Assembly: GCF_001245615.1 (NCBI RefSeq)
Contig: NZ_CWKH01000001.1
Location: 2,976,001-3,040,000 of the forward strand
Source: Mycolicibacterium neworleansense
GTDB taxonomy: Bacteria; Actinomycetota; Actinomycetes; Mycobacteriales; Mycobacteriaceae
Reading direction: 5' to 3'
DNA length: 64,000 bases
The position numbers and the translations under genes are program-made. This document shows, one piece after another, positions 45,181-55,748 of the stretch (its first letter is position 1; each line of letters opens with the position of its first letter). Below the pieces are notes generated by a model. That model ran no database searches and was not told the origin of the DNA. It was given only the letters and a program-made list of their open reading frames with translations.

Positions 45181-46872
45181 ATGACTGGCCCCGCCTCCCA
45201 GCCCCGTAAACCCGTAATCCTGACCGTCGACGACGATCCCGCGGTCTCGCGCGCGGTCGCCCGTGACCTGCGCCGCCACTACGGCGAGCGCTACCGCATC
45301 GTGCGCGCCGAATCTGGCCCGGACGCCCTGGAAACCCTCAACGAGCTGAAACTGCGCGGCGACACCGTCGCGGTGTTCGTCGCCGACTACCGGATGCCGC
45401 AGATGAGCGGCATCGAGTTCCTCGAATCGGCGATGGATCTCTACCCGATGGCCCGCCGTGTGCTGTTGACGGCATACGCCGACACCACCGCGGCCATCGA
45501 CGCCATCAACGTCGTCGACCTCGACCACTACCTGCTCAAGCCGTGGGATCCGCCCGAGGAGAAGCTCTACCCGGTGGTCGACGGCCTGCTGGAGGCCTGG
45601 CACGCCGTCGGTGACCGGGCCATCCCGCACACCAAGGTGATCGGGCATCAGTGGAGTTCACGGTCCTGGGAGGTGCGCCAGTTCCTGGCCCGCAACCAGC
45701 ACACGTTCCGGGCGTTCACCACCGACGAGCCGACGGGCCGTCAGCTCCTGGATGCCGCGGGGCTGGACGGGCTGCAGCTGCCGGTGGTGATCACCGAGGG
45801 TGGCGAGACACTGGTGGAACCCAGCGACGGCGAGCTCGCCGACATGCTCGGGCTGTCGACCACCCCGTCGCTGACCATGTATGACCTCGCGGTGATCGGC
45901 GGTGGCCCGGCGGGTCTGGCCGCCGCGGTGTACGGCGCATCCGAAGGTCTCAAGACCGTGCTGATCGAGGGCACGACCACCGGCGGACAGGCCGGCCGCA
46001 GCTCGCGGATCGAGAACTACCTGGGCTTCCCGACCGGGGTGTCGGGGGCCGAGCTGGCCACCTCGGCGCGCAGGCAGGCCGAGCGGTTCGGCGCCGAGGT
46101 GATCACCACCCGCGAAGCCGTCGCCCTCGACGTCGCAGGCGCGGCCCGCACCATCACCTTCGCCGACGGCGAGACCATCGGTGCCCGCGCGGTCATCCTG
46201 GCCACCGGCGTCGAGTACCGCCAGCTCCCGGTGCCGGGATGCTTCGCCGATCCCGACAATCCGAACAACTACGTCGGCCGCGGTGTGTACTACGGCGCCT
46301 CGGTGTCGGACGCCTCCGAATGTCGCGGCGAGGACGTGTACATCGTCGGCGGCGCGAACTCGGCCGGGCAGGCCGCGATGTTCATGTCACGCGAGGCCAA
46401 ATCGGTCACTCTGCTGGTGCGGGGGCCGTCGCTGGAAGCGTCGATGTCCTACTACCTGATCCAGCAGATCGAGCAGACTCCCAACATCTTCGTGCGCACC
46501 TGCACGGAGGTGGTCGGTGCGATCGGCGAGGACGACCACCTGGTGGGCCTGGAGTTGGTCAACCGGCAGTCCGGCGAGCACGAGGAGGTGCGGGCCACCC
46601 GCCTGTGCTGCTTCATCGGCGCCACCCCGCGCACCGACTGGCTCGACGGTGTGGTGGCCCGCGACGACCACGGCTTCATCCTGGCCGGCCCCGATCTGCG
46701 CGACGTGTGCGGTTGGACGCTGGATCGTCCGCCGCACCACCTGGAAACAAGTGTGCCCGGTGTGTTTGTTGCAGGAGACGTGCGTGCCGAGTCCGCCAAG
46801 CGGGTGGCTGCCGCCGTCGGTGAAGGATCGATGGCTGTGATGCTCGTGCACCGCTACCTGGCAGAAGCGTGA
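45181..46872 (+). CDS. Response regulator fused to thioredoxin-reductase-like flavoprotein
   Basis: This 563-residue protein has three parts. Residues 10-135 are a receiver domain with acidic DDDP (17-20), phospho-acceptor Asp69 (VADYRMPQ), Thr97 and Lys120. Residues 150-230 resemble a glutaredoxin/thioredoxin fold, but the usual CxxC position reads SSRS. Residues 234-563 are a thioredoxin-reductase-like FAD/NADPH module (VIGGGPAGLAAAVYGAS, LIEGTTTGGQ, IVGGANSAGQAAM, VFVAGDVRAESAKR), but the segment that normally holds CxxC (around 371-381) has only one Cys (SECRG). Disulphide chemistry is therefore unlikely, and electron transfer or regulated NAD(P)H oxidation is possible. The kinase gene 25 nt downstream is the probable partner. 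Confidence 0.9.
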   Translation: MTGPASQPRKPVILTVDDDPAVSRAVARDLRRHYGERYRIVRAESGPDALETLNELKLRGDTVAVFVADYRMPQMSGIEFLESAMDLYPMARRVLLTAYADTTAAIDAINVVDLDHYLLKPWDPPEEKLYPVVDGLLEAWHAVGDRAIPHTKVIGHQWSSRSWEVRQFLARNQHTFRAFTTDEPTGRQLLDAAGLDGLQLPVVITEGGETLVEPSDGELADMLGLSTTPSLTMYDLAVIGGGPAGLAAAVYGASEGLKTVLIEGTTTGGQAGRSSRIENYLGFPTGVSGAELATSARRQAERFGAEVITTREAVALDVAGAARTITFADGETIGARAVILATGVEYRQLPVPGCFADPDNPNNYVGRGVYYGASVSDASECRGEDVYIVGGANSAGQAAMFMSREAKSVTLLVRGPSLEASMSYYLIQQIEQTPNIFVRTCTEVVGAIGEDDHLVGLELVNRQSGEHEEVRATRLCCFIGATPRTDWLDGVVARDDHGFILAGPDLRDVCGWTLDRPPHHLETSVPGVFVAGDVRAESAKRVAAAVGEGSMAVMLVHRYLAEA

Positions 46873-46897
46873 CGGCCGGCGAGGCCTGAGGGAGTTG

Positions 46898-48394
46898 ATG
46901 ACGGATATGGGCGAGACCTGTGTGCGGGACGAACTGCGGACCTTGTTCCTGTTCGAGCACCTGTCCGACGCGCAGCTCGACACGTTGTGCCAGGCCGGCA
47001 GCATCGAGACGTTCCCGGCCGGCCCGATCGTCACCGAGGGTGATCCGGCCACGTGCTTCTACGTGATGCTCGACGGTGAGCTGGTGATGTCGAAGCGCTC
47101 CGGAGGCGTCGACATCCAGACCAACCGCACCTCGATGCGTGGCGTGTATTTCGGCGCCTGGTCGGCTTACATCCCCGGTGAGGAACACATCTACGAGGCG
47201 TCGGTACGGCTGACCAAACCGTCGCGGGTGTTCGTCCTGGATGCCAATGCGTTCGCGGGATTCATGCAGTCCCAGTTCCCGATGGCGGTGCACCTGCTGG
47301 AAGGCCACAAGGTCGGCGGCCGACGTCAGAGCCAGATCATCGGTCAGCGCGAGAAGCTGCTGGCGCTCGGCAACATCACCGCGGGCCTGACCCATCAGCT
47401 CAACAACCCGGCGGCAGCCACCGCCCGCGCCGTGGCCGACCTGCGCGAAGGCGTCGGCAAGATGCGTCACAAGCTGGCGATGCTGGCCGACGGCAAATTC
47501 ACCCCGCAGGCGCTGCGGATGCTGGTGACGATCCAGGATGAGGTCGCCGAGCAGGTCGCCAAGCACAAGGGGTTGGAGCTCACCGCGCTGGAGACGTCCG
47601 ACCGCGAGGACGAGATGGGCGACTGGCTCGAGGACCACGACATCGTGTACGCGTGGGATTACGCGCCGACATTCGTCGAGGCAGGTCTGGACATCGATTG
47701 GCTGGAGCGCATCTCGGCGTCCGTCGATGACGCGCTCAAGGACGGCGAGGCATCGGCAACCCTGCAGGCGGCGCTGGGCTGGCTGAAGTACACGATCGAC
47801 ACCGAGCTGCGGATGAACGAGATCGCCGAGGCGAGCAAGCGGATCTCGGCGCTGCTGGCCGGCGCCAAGCAGTATTCGCAGATGGATCGCGGCGATTATC
47901 AGAGCGCCGACGTCCACGAGTTGCTGCGCAGCACGCTGATGATGTTCGGCGACAAGATCGGCAAGGACAAGCCAGTCAGCCTGTGCAAGGACCTGGACAA
48001 GTCACTGCCCGAATTGCATTGCTACCCAGGTGATCTCAATCAGGTGTGGACCAACATCATCGACAACGCCATCCAGGCGATGGACGGTCACGGCACCCTC
48101 ACGCTGCGCACCTCCCGGGAGACCGACGAGATGATCCGGGTGGAGATCTGCGACGACGGCCCGGGCATCCCCGCCGAGGACATCAGCCGGATCTTCACGC
48201 CGTTCTTCACCACCAAGCCGTTCGGCGAGGGCACCGGGCTGGGCCTGGATCTGGCCTGGCGCATCGTGGTGGAAAAGCACCACGGGGATCTGCGGGTGCA
48301 GTCCAAGCCGGGCGACACCCGCTTCATCGTGCTGTTGCCGCTGCAGGCGCCCGCACCCGAGACGCAGGCCGCGCAGGCGCAGGCGGCGGAGTAA
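46898..48394 (+). CDS. Cyclic-nucleotide-binding-domain histidine kinase
   Basis: This is a soluble sensor kinase of 498 residues with no membrane helix. Residues 15-135 are a CRP-like cNMP-binding domain (FLFEHLSDAQLDTLCQAG, GDPATCFYVMLDGELVMS). The H box is LGNITAGLTHQLNNP (His166), and after a long helical linker the catalytic domain has the N box VWTNIIDNAIQAM, DDGPGIPAED and GEGTGLGLDLAWRI. It is likely to phosphorylate the receiver domain of the adjacent fusion protein. The signal may be a cyclic nucleotide or redox state; the ligand is unknown. I start at ATG 46898 behind GGAG. Confidence 0.92.
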   Translation: MTDMGETCVRDELRTLFLFEHLSDAQLDTLCQAGSIETFPAGPIVTEGDPATCFYVMLDGELVMSKRSGGVDIQTNRTSMRGVYFGAWSAYIPGEEHIYEASVRLTKPSRVFVLDANAFAGFMQSQFPMAVHLLEGHKVGGRRQSQIIGQREKLLALGNITAGLTHQLNNPAAATARAVADLREGVGKMRHKLAMLADGKFTPQALRMLVTIQDEVAEQVAKHKGLELTALETSDREDEMGDWLEDHDIVYAWDYAPTFVEAGLDIDWLERISASVDDALKDGEASATLQAALGWLKYTIDTELRMNEIAEASKRISALLAGAKQYSQMDRGDYQSADVHELLRSTLMMFGDKIGKDKPVSLCKDLDKSLPELHCYPGDLNQVWTNIIDNAIQAMDGHGTLTLRTSRETDEMIRVEICDDGPGIPAEDISRIFTPFFTTKPFGEGTGLGLDLAWRIVVEKHHGDLRVQSKPGDTRFIVLLPLQAPAPETQAAQAQAAE

Positions 48395-48452
48395 CGGCCA
48401 GATCCAGAATCAGCGTGATTCGCCCGGAATAGGCCCCGCACACACCCCGGTT

Positions 48453-49325
48453 GTGACGTTCATGACCCAGACCACGGCGGGCACCAAGCCCGATCTCGGC
48501 ACGTTCGGCGCGTTCGGCCACTACCTGCAGTTCCAGCAGCTCTCGCCGCAGCAGTTGCGGGACATCGAAGCGCTGGGCTACGGCGCGATCTGGGCCGGCG
48601 GATCCCCGCCCGCCGAGCTCGAGTGGATCGATCCGATCCTGGCCGCCACCAGCACTTTGCAGCTTGCCGCCGGCATCGTGAACATCTGGAGCGCCGCGGC
48701 CGGCCCGGTCGCCGAGTCGTTCCACCGCATCGAGGCGGCCTACCCCGGCCGGTTCCTGCTGGGCATCGGGGTCGGGCACCGTGAGGCGATCGGCGAGTAC
48801 CGCAAGCCGCTCGAGGCGCTCACCGACTATCTCGACAAGCTCGACGAGTACGGCGTGCCGCGGCACCGCCGGGTGGTGGCCGCGCTCGGCCCGAAGGTGC
48901 TGCAACTGTCGGCGGACCGTTCTGCCGGTGCGCACCCGTACCTGACCACACCGGAACACACCGCCCAGGCCCGCGAGCTGATCGGCCCCGACGCGTTCCT
49001 GGCTCCCGAGCACAAGGCGGTGCTGACCACCGACTCCGGCAAGGCGCGGGCGATCGGCCGCAAGGCACTCGACATCTACCTCGGTCTGAGCAACTACCTC
49101 AACAACTTCAAGCGGCTGGGCTTCACCGACGAGGACCTGGCCAAGCCGGGCAGTGACCGGTTCATCGATGCCGTTGTCGCGCATGGCACGGTGGATGAGG
49201 TGGCTGCCCGGCTGCGCGCGCATCGCGAGGCCGGCGCCGACCACGTGCCTGTACAAGTACTGACCTCACCGGACACACTGGTACCGGCACTGGCCGAACT
49301 CGCCGGGCCGCTCGGCCTGGCCTAG
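48453..49325 (+). CDS. LLM-class F420-dependent oxidoreductase 1 (Rv3463-like)
   Basis: This 290-residue luciferase-like TIM-barrel protein has family features GYGAIWAGGSPPAELEW, LQLAAGIVNIWSAAAGPVAE, FLLGIGVGHREAIGEYRKPL, SAGAHPYLTTPEHT and the C-terminal AGADHVPVQVLTSP. Such mycobacterial proteins use coenzyme F420; the substrate is unknown. Synteny between infA and rmlB fits Rv3463. It is followed 36 nt later by a close paralogue. The start could be GTG 48453 or ATG 48462. Confidence 0.9.
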   Translation: MTFMTQTTAGTKPDLGTFGAFGHYLQFQQLSPQQLRDIEALGYGAIWAGGSPPAELEWIDPILAATSTLQLAAGIVNIWSAAAGPVAESFHRIEAAYPGRFLLGIGVGHREAIGEYRKPLEALTDYLDKLDEYGVPRHRRVVAALGPKVLQLSADRSAGAHPYLTTPEHTAQARELIGPDAFLAPEHKAVLTTDSGKARAIGRKALDIYLGLSNYLNNFKRLGFTDEDLAKPGSDRFIDAVVAHGTVDEVAARLRAHREAGADHVPVQVLTSPDTLVPALAELAGPLGLA

Positions 49326-49361
49326 AAGCGCCGGCAGGCCGCGATAGAAAAGGACGCTCAG

Positions 49362-50213
49362 ATGACCGAATCACTCTCGCTCAAGCCCGATCTGGGTCGC
49401 TACGGGGTGTGGACGTTCGGGGCCGTGCAGCCCGAGCAGGCGCTCGAGATCGAGAAGCTGGGTTACGGCGCACTGTGGGTGGGCGGCTCCCCGGCCGCCG
49501 ACCTCTCGTTCGCCGAACCGATCCTGGAAAGCACGCAGACGCTTCAGCTGGCCACCGGCATCGTCAACATCTGGACGGCCGAAGCCCAGGCGGTCGCCGA
49601 GTCGTATCACCGCATCGAAGCCGCGCACCCCGGCCGGTTCCTGCTCGGTATCGGGGTGGGGCATCCCGAGCACACCGGCGAATACCGCAAGCCCTATGAG
49701 GCGTTGGTGGAGTACCTCGATGCGCTGGATGCGGCCAAGGTGCCGACCAGCCGGCTGGTGATCGCCGCGCTGGGCGACAAGGTGCTGAAGCTTTCGGCCA
49801 AACGCAGCGCCGGGGCGCACCCGTACCTCACGACGCCCGAACACACCGCGCATGCCCGGGACGTGCTGGGCGAGACGGTGTTCCTGGCCCCCGAGCACAA
49901 GGTGGTGCTGACCACCGACGGTGCGGCCGCCCGCGCGATCGGACGCGAAACGGTCGACTTCTATCTGAACCTCAGCAATTACCTCAACAATTGGCGCCGG
50001 CTCGGCTTCACCGAGGACGACATCGCCAAGCCGGGTAGCGACAAGCTGATCGACGCGGTCGTCGCGCACGGCACCGCCGAGAACATCGCCTCGCGGCTGA
50101 GACAACACGTCGCCAACGGCGCCGACCATGTCGCGATCCAGGTCCTGGGCGGTCCGGACAAGCTGATCCCGACGCTGACCGAATTGGCGGGGCCGCTGGG
50201 TCTGAAAGGCTGA
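49362..50213 (+). CDS. LLM-class F420-dependent oxidoreductase 2 (tandem paralogue)
   Basis: This 283-residue protein is clearly homologous along its whole length to the preceding gene. Shared segments include YHRIEAAHPGRFLLGIGVGH, RSAGAHPYLTTPEHTAHARD, FLAPEHKVVLTTD and the LSNYLNNWRRLGF helix. Divergence is greatest in the N-terminal loop around residues 30-45, near the substrate side of the barrel, so the two may differ in specificity. ATG 49362 has AAAGGA upstream. The pair is probably one transcription unit. Confidence 0.9.
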   Translation: MTESLSLKPDLGRYGVWTFGAVQPEQALEIEKLGYGALWVGGSPAADLSFAEPILESTQTLQLATGIVNIWTAEAQAVAESYHRIEAAHPGRFLLGIGVGHPEHTGEYRKPYEALVEYLDALDAAKVPTSRLVIAALGDKVLKLSAKRSAGAHPYLTTPEHTAHARDVLGETVFLAPEHKVVLTTDGAAARAIGRETVDFYLNLSNYLNNWRRLGFTEDDIAKPGSDKLIDAVVAHGTAENIASRLRQHVANGADHVAIQVLGGPDKLIPTLTELAGPLGLKG

Positions 50214-50226
50214 CACTCCGGCCGGT

Positions 50227-51836
<1,610 letters not shown>

Positions 51837-51928
51837 ATTGAGGTAGTCCGCTACTGCATCCGGGGACGGCCGGGCGGGTTGACGATGGTGGTATCAGCGC
51901 GACAAGCGCCCGACGAAACGAGACCACC

Positions 51929-52279
51929 ATGAACCGAGCTTCGCAGTTGGCGGCGACCACGCTCATGTCCGCAAGCCTGGCCGTGGCCGGGCTGGCAGTC
52001 GGGGCGGGCATCGCCCACGCCGGCGGGCCGTATCAGTGGTGCCCCGGCGATGAACCCGGCGGCTATGGCGGCGGATTCAACACGCCGGCCGACGCCCGGC
52101 CGAACTGGGACTGGAACGTCTGCCACAGCTACCACTACGTGAACCAAGGTCAGGGCAACGTCTCCTCCACCGTGTGGGAAGGGGACAACCCGCCACCGCC
52201 CTACCCGTGGCAGCCGCCCAACATGTGCTGGTCGTTGTTCCTGCCGCGCCCCTGCGGACCTGCCGATCTGGGTCAGTGA
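51929..52279 (+). CDS. Small secreted Cys-containing protein
   Basis: This 116-residue exported protein has a signal peptide over residues 1-31 (hydrophobic TTLMSASLAVAGLAVGAGIA, cleavage after AHA). The mature protein is rich in Pro, Gly, Tyr and Trp and has four Cys (WCPGDE, VCHSYHY, MCWSLF, PCGPAD), enough for two disulphides. A polyproline stretch, PPPPYPWQPP, lies near the end. I recognise no enzyme family; mycobacteria have many similar secreted peptides of unknown role. Its 3' end overlaps the convergent peptidase gene by 7 nt. Confidence 0.82.
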   Translation: MNRASQLAATTLMSASLAVAGLAVGAGIAHAGGPYQWCPGDEPGGYGGGFNTPADARPNWDWNVCHSYHYVNQGQGNVSSTVWEGDNPPPPYPWQPPNMCWSLFLPRPCGPADLGQ

Positions 52280-53391
52280 CCTTCCAGCACCAGGGCCGAG
52301 TGCAGCAGCTTGTGGTCCAGGGCGTGAGCGGTCAGCCCGCCCCGGCCGGTCATGGTCTCGGCCGCCACCAGGGCGTTGACGATGGCCTCCTCGGTGGCCT
52401 CGATCGCCAGGTCGAACAGCCGGGTCATCAGCTGCGGCGCGACCATGCGGACCGCGACCTCCGGGCGGTTGGCGTCGGGGTTCTCGTCCCATCCGTACGG
52501 CGGGATCCCCCGGTTCCCGGTGGAGAACGCCAGCATCAGATCACCGCTGTACTGCTCACCTGTTCCGCCGACCCGGCCGACGGCCAGTGCCGAGCGTTGC
52601 GCCAGCCGGGTGCACTGATGCGGCAGCAACGGCGCGTCGGTGGCGATCACGACGATGATCGAACCGGATCCCGCCGGATAGGGGACCGGAAGATCAGGGG
52701 TCGGCACCAGCTCGGGGCCGACCATTTCCCCCACCGGCACCCCGTTGACCCGGAGCCGTTCCCGCCGACCGTGGTTCGCCTGCACCAGCACGCCCACGGT
52801 GTAGGGCCCGGCCGCGGTATCGGTGACCCGCGAAGCGGTACCGATGCCGCCTTTGAAGCCGTGGCAGATCATGCCGGTTCCGCCGCCGACGTTGCCCTCG
52901 GCGACCGGTCCGCCGGTGGCATCGGCCAGGGCCGCGACCACGTGCTCGGGGCGGACGTGGTGGCCGTTGATGTCGTTGAGCAGCCCGTCATAGGTCTCCC
53001 CCACGACCGGCAGGGACCAGTAGAGGCCCTCACCGCGGGCCGCGACCTGGGCTTGGACGAGCGTGTCCCGGACTACGCCGACGCTGTGGGTGTTGGTCAG
53101 GCCGATGGGCGTGGTGAGTTCGCCGGACTCGCGGATCCACTCCAGCCCGGTGAGTTCGCCGCTGCCGTTGAGCCGGTGCGCGCCGGCGAACACCGGTTCG
53201 GTGAAGATGCCGGGGTGGGGCACCACGACGGTCACACCGGTGTTGACCGGGTTGGGGCCGGGCCGGTGGATGGTGTTGTGCCCGACGCGGACGCCGGCCA
53301 CGTCGGTGATGGCGTTGTTGGGGCCGGTGCGGTGCTCGCCGATGACTACACCGATATCGCGGGCGCGCGGCCGCGAGGAGCAGTCCAGCAT
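52273..53391 (-). CDS. P1/S58-family peptidase (DmpA-like aminopeptidase)
   Basis: This 372-residue self-processing N-terminal-nucleophile hydrolase belongs to the family that includes L-aminopeptidase D-Ala-esterase DmpA. The N-terminal TDVAGVRVGHNTI, GLTNTHSVGVVRDTLV, and GNVGGGTGMICHGFKGGIG are family segments. The likely autocleavage and nucleophile site is the Gly-Ser in YPAGSGSIIVVIATDAPLLP (about residues 247-252). ATG 53391 has GGAGG 7 nt upstream; the longer frame overlaps the divergent TetR gene. The peptide substrate is unknown. Confidence 0.9.
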   Translation of the reverse strand: MLDCSSRPRARDIGVVIGEHRTGPNNAITDVAGVRVGHNTIHRPGPNPVNTGVTVVVPHPGIFTEPVFAGAHRLNGSGELTGLEWIRESGELTTPIGLTNTHSVGVVRDTLVQAQVAARGEGLYWSLPVVGETYDGLLNDINGHHVRPEHVVAALADATGGPVAEGNVGGGTGMICHGFKGGIGTASRVTDTAAGPYTVGVLVQANHGRRERLRVNGVPVGEMVGPELVPTPDLPVPYPAGSGSIIVVIATDAPLLPHQCTRLAQRSALAVGRVGGTGEQYSGDLMLAFSTGNRGIPPYGWDENPDANRPEVAVRMVAPQLMTRLFDLAIEATEEAIVNALVAAETMTGRGGLTAHALDHKLLHSALVLEGH

Positions 53392-53416
53392 GCATCCTCC
53401 GGAAAGTTGTGACGGA

Positions 53417-53440
53417 ATTCTTTTCAAGATTGGAAAATAA
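53417..53440. promoter_or_regulatory. Inverted repeat between the P1 peptidase and TetR genes
   Basis: The AT-rich ATTCTTTTC and GAAAATAAT halves flank AAGATTG, giving TTTTC/GAAAA arms. The repeat lies midway in the 98-bp divergent gap (53392-53489) and is a probable TetR operator that could act on both promoters. Confidence 0.5.
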
Positions 53441-53489
53441 TGGCGTCGGGTAACCACCCGCGTCAACCGAAGTGGCGGATTCGTGAAGG

Positions 53490-54110
53490 ATGGGACCCGT
53501 GGGACGGCCGAACCGACAGGCTCAACGGCGCGAGGAGATCCTCGACGCCGCGATCGCACTGATCGAACGCAACGATCTGACCACCCTGCGGATCGCCGAT
53601 GTGGCCGCCGAGCTTCAGCTGACCCCCAACGCCGTGCGGTACTACTTCCGGGAGATGGACCAGCTGCTCTCGGCGCTCGCGCAACGCTCGGACAGCAAGT
53701 TCTACGACGACCGGCTTGCGGTGGTGGAACGCACCGCCGACGCGCGCGACCAGATCGCGTTCATGATCGCCGCCGGGCTGCCGTCCGGGCCTGAGGACGC
53801 CGAATGGCGCGCCATCTGGCGGGCGGTGCTGGCCGCGGGATTCGTGCTCGACCAGCGTCCAGACGTCCAGCACATCTTTCACCGGCAGGTGGGCCTGTAC
53901 GCCAGGATCCTTGAAAATGGCTCGGCTGCAGGCATTTTCACATTGTCAGCACCCGCGCGGGACATCGCCACGACGCTGATGACCATGGAGGACTATCTCG
54001 GGTACCGCATCGTGGCACGAGATCCCGACCTGGACCGCGCCACCGCGCTGCGGCTGATGCGGGGCTATGCCGAACTGGCGACGGGGGCTGCGCTTTCGGT
54101 GGCGGTGTGA
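53490..54110 (+). CDS. TetR/AcrR family transcriptional regulator
   Basis: This 206-residue regulator has the N-terminal HTH (about residues 12-60): RREEILDAAIALIERNDLTT, RIADVAAELQLTPNAVRYYF, MDQLLSALAQ. The C-terminal part is a ligand domain with no recognisable specificity. The stop overlaps the start of the EamA transporter gene (GTGA), so regulator and transporter are cotranscribed and the transporter is likely autoregulated with it. The divergent P1 peptidase may share the operator. Confidence 0.9.
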   Translation: MGPVGRPNRQAQRREEILDAAIALIERNDLTTLRIADVAAELQLTPNAVRYYFREMDQLLSALAQRSDSKFYDDRLAVVERTADARDQIAFMIAAGLPSGPEDAEWRAIWRAVLAAGFVLDQRPDVQHIFHRQVGLYARILENGSAAGIFTLSAPARDIATTLMTMEDYLGYRIVARDPDLDRATALRLMRGYAELATGAALSVAV

Positions 54111-54976
54111 CCACCCGCGCCCCGCTCGGGGCCGCACTGCTGGTGGTGATCGCCGCAATCAGCCAGGAGGTCGGTGCGGCGTTCGCGGTCGGCCTGTTCG
54201 CCGCGGTCGGCACCGTGGGGGCATTGTTCGCGCGCTTCGCGGTGGCCGGTGTCATCCTGTGCGCGGCGGTGCGGCCGTCGGTGCGGGGACTGACGCGACA
54301 GGCCTGGGGTGCGGCCATCGCGCTGGCCGTGACGCTGGGCACGATGAACTTCTGCTTCTACCTGGCGATCGAGCGGATTCCACTCGGCAGCGCGGTGACC
54401 ATCGAAGCCCTTGGTCCGCTGATCCTTTCGGTGGTGACCAGTACCCGCCGGGTCGCGTGGCTGTGGGCGCTGCTGGCCTTCGCCGGGGTCGCGCTGCTGG
54501 GCCTTCCGGGTGGGGCCGGCGGGCACTTCGAAGCCACCGGATTCGCCTTCGCCGCCGCAGCGGGGGTCGCCTGGGCCGGCTATATCCTGGCCTCCGCGCG
54601 TACCGCCGCGGAGTTCCGTCGGGTCGACGGCCTGGCCCTCGCCACGGTCATGGGCGCCCTGGTCGTCGCCCCGTTCGCGGTGGCCTCGGTAGCCCTGGAC
54701 GCACTCGACTGGCGCGTGGTCGGGCTGGGCGCGGCGGTCGGGGTGTTGTCGTCGGTCATCCCGTACTCACTGGAGCTGATCTCCCTGCGCCGCCTGCCGC
54801 CCGCCACCTTCGCCGTGCTCACCTGCCTGTCACCGGTCACCGCGGCACTGGCCGGGCTCGTGGTGCTCGGCCAGCAGATCGGACTGCTCGGCTACCTGGG
54901 CGTCGCCCTGGTCACCGCCGCCAGCATCGGTGCCGTGCGGTCCGCGCATGCCGGCCCGGCCGAACCACTGGGTTAG
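54107..54976 (+). CDS. EamA-family transporter (RhtA-like)
   Basis: This 289-residue membrane protein has ten hydrophobic helices in two EamA repeats (YLAIERIPLGSAVTIEALGPL marks the end of the first, and LISLRRLPPATFAVLTCLSPV the second). That motif pair is typical of RhtA-type threonine/homoserine exporters. GTG 54107 overlaps the TetR stop. Export of an amino acid or related metabolite is plausible; the substrate is not established. Confidence 0.9.
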   Translation: MTTRAPLGAALLVVIAAISQEVGAAFAVGLFAAVGTVGALFARFAVAGVILCAAVRPSVRGLTRQAWGAAIALAVTLGTMNFCFYLAIERIPLGSAVTIEALGPLILSVVTSTRRVAWLWALLAFAGVALLGLPGGAGGHFEATGFAFAAAAGVAWAGYILASARTAAEFRRVDGLALATVMGALVVAPFAVASVALDALDWRVVGLGAAVGVLSSVIPYSLELISLRRLPPATFAVLTCLSPVTAALAGLVVLGQQIGLLGYLGVALVTAASIGAVRSAHAGPAEPLG

Positions 54977-55665
54977 CCGAGTTCGGCCACCGCCTCGTCG
55001 ATCAGATCCGCAATCGCGGTGGGTTGCGAAGCCAATGACGCGTGACTGGCCTCGAGTTCGACGATCTTGCGGGGGTTCATCCGCTGCGCCATCCGGCGTT
55101 CGTTGTCCGGGTGGATCATGCGGTCCTCGGTCGACACCTGATACCAGGTGGGTTTGGTCTTCCACGCCGGAACGGTCACGGTATCGCCGAAAGTAGAACC
55201 GAGCGGCGCCTTTTGGGTCACCGCCATCACCAGGGTCTCGTCCTCGGGCAGGTCCTGGGCGAAGCTCTCGCCGAACTTGTCCTGCTTGATCCACAGGTAG
55301 CCGTCCGAATCCGGGGCGATGTTCTCGAATGCCGCGGGCGGCGTCTGCTCGCTGATCTGACCCGGACTCTCCCCCGCGTCCGGCGCGAAGGCCGCGACGT
55401 AGACGAGGCCGACCACGTTGGGCAGGTCCCCCGCTTCGGTGATGACCGCACCACCGTACGAGTGGCCGACGAGCAGCACCGGGCCGTCGACCTGCTTGAC
55501 CATCTGCTGGGTGCGGACCGCGTCGTCGCGCAGGGACGTCAGTGGGTTCTCCACCGCATACAACTTGTCGTAGCCGCGCTTGCGCAGTTCCACTATCACT
55601 TTCGCCCAGTGCGCCGCACCACCCCAGAACCCGTGCACCAGAACAATTGCCGGCTTGTCGGTCAT
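54973..55665 (-). CDS. Alpha/beta hydrolase
   Basis: This 230-residue single-domain hydrolase has the oxyanion motif VLVHGFWGGAAHW, nucleophile elbow LLVGHSYGGAVIT (Ser) and a C-terminal His in EASHASLASQP. The acid is probably Asp in STEDRMIHP. It resembles the EstC-like or methyl-ester-hydrolase group of bacterial serine esterases, and the substrate is unknown. ATG 55665 follows GAGGAGGG. It overlaps the convergent transporter by 4 nt and is divergent from the AraC gene. Confidence 0.9.
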   Translation of the reverse strand: MTDKPAIVLVHGFWGGAAHWAKVIVELRKRGYDKLYAVENPLTSLRDDAVRTQQMVKQVDGPVLLVGHSYGGAVITEAGDLPNVVGLVYVAAFAPDAGESPGQISEQTPPAAFENIAPDSDGYLWIKQDKFGESFAQDLPEDETLVMAVTQKAPLGSTFGDTVTVPAWKTKPTWYQVSTEDRMIHPDNERRMAQRMNPRKIVELEASHASLASQPTAIADLIDEAVAELG

Positions 55666-55748
55666 CTTCGGACCCTCCTCGGTCTCAGAACCCCAGGTGT
55701 TGACCACCTGCAATGGCTCCACCATATTTGGAGGATGAGGCAACAGCC

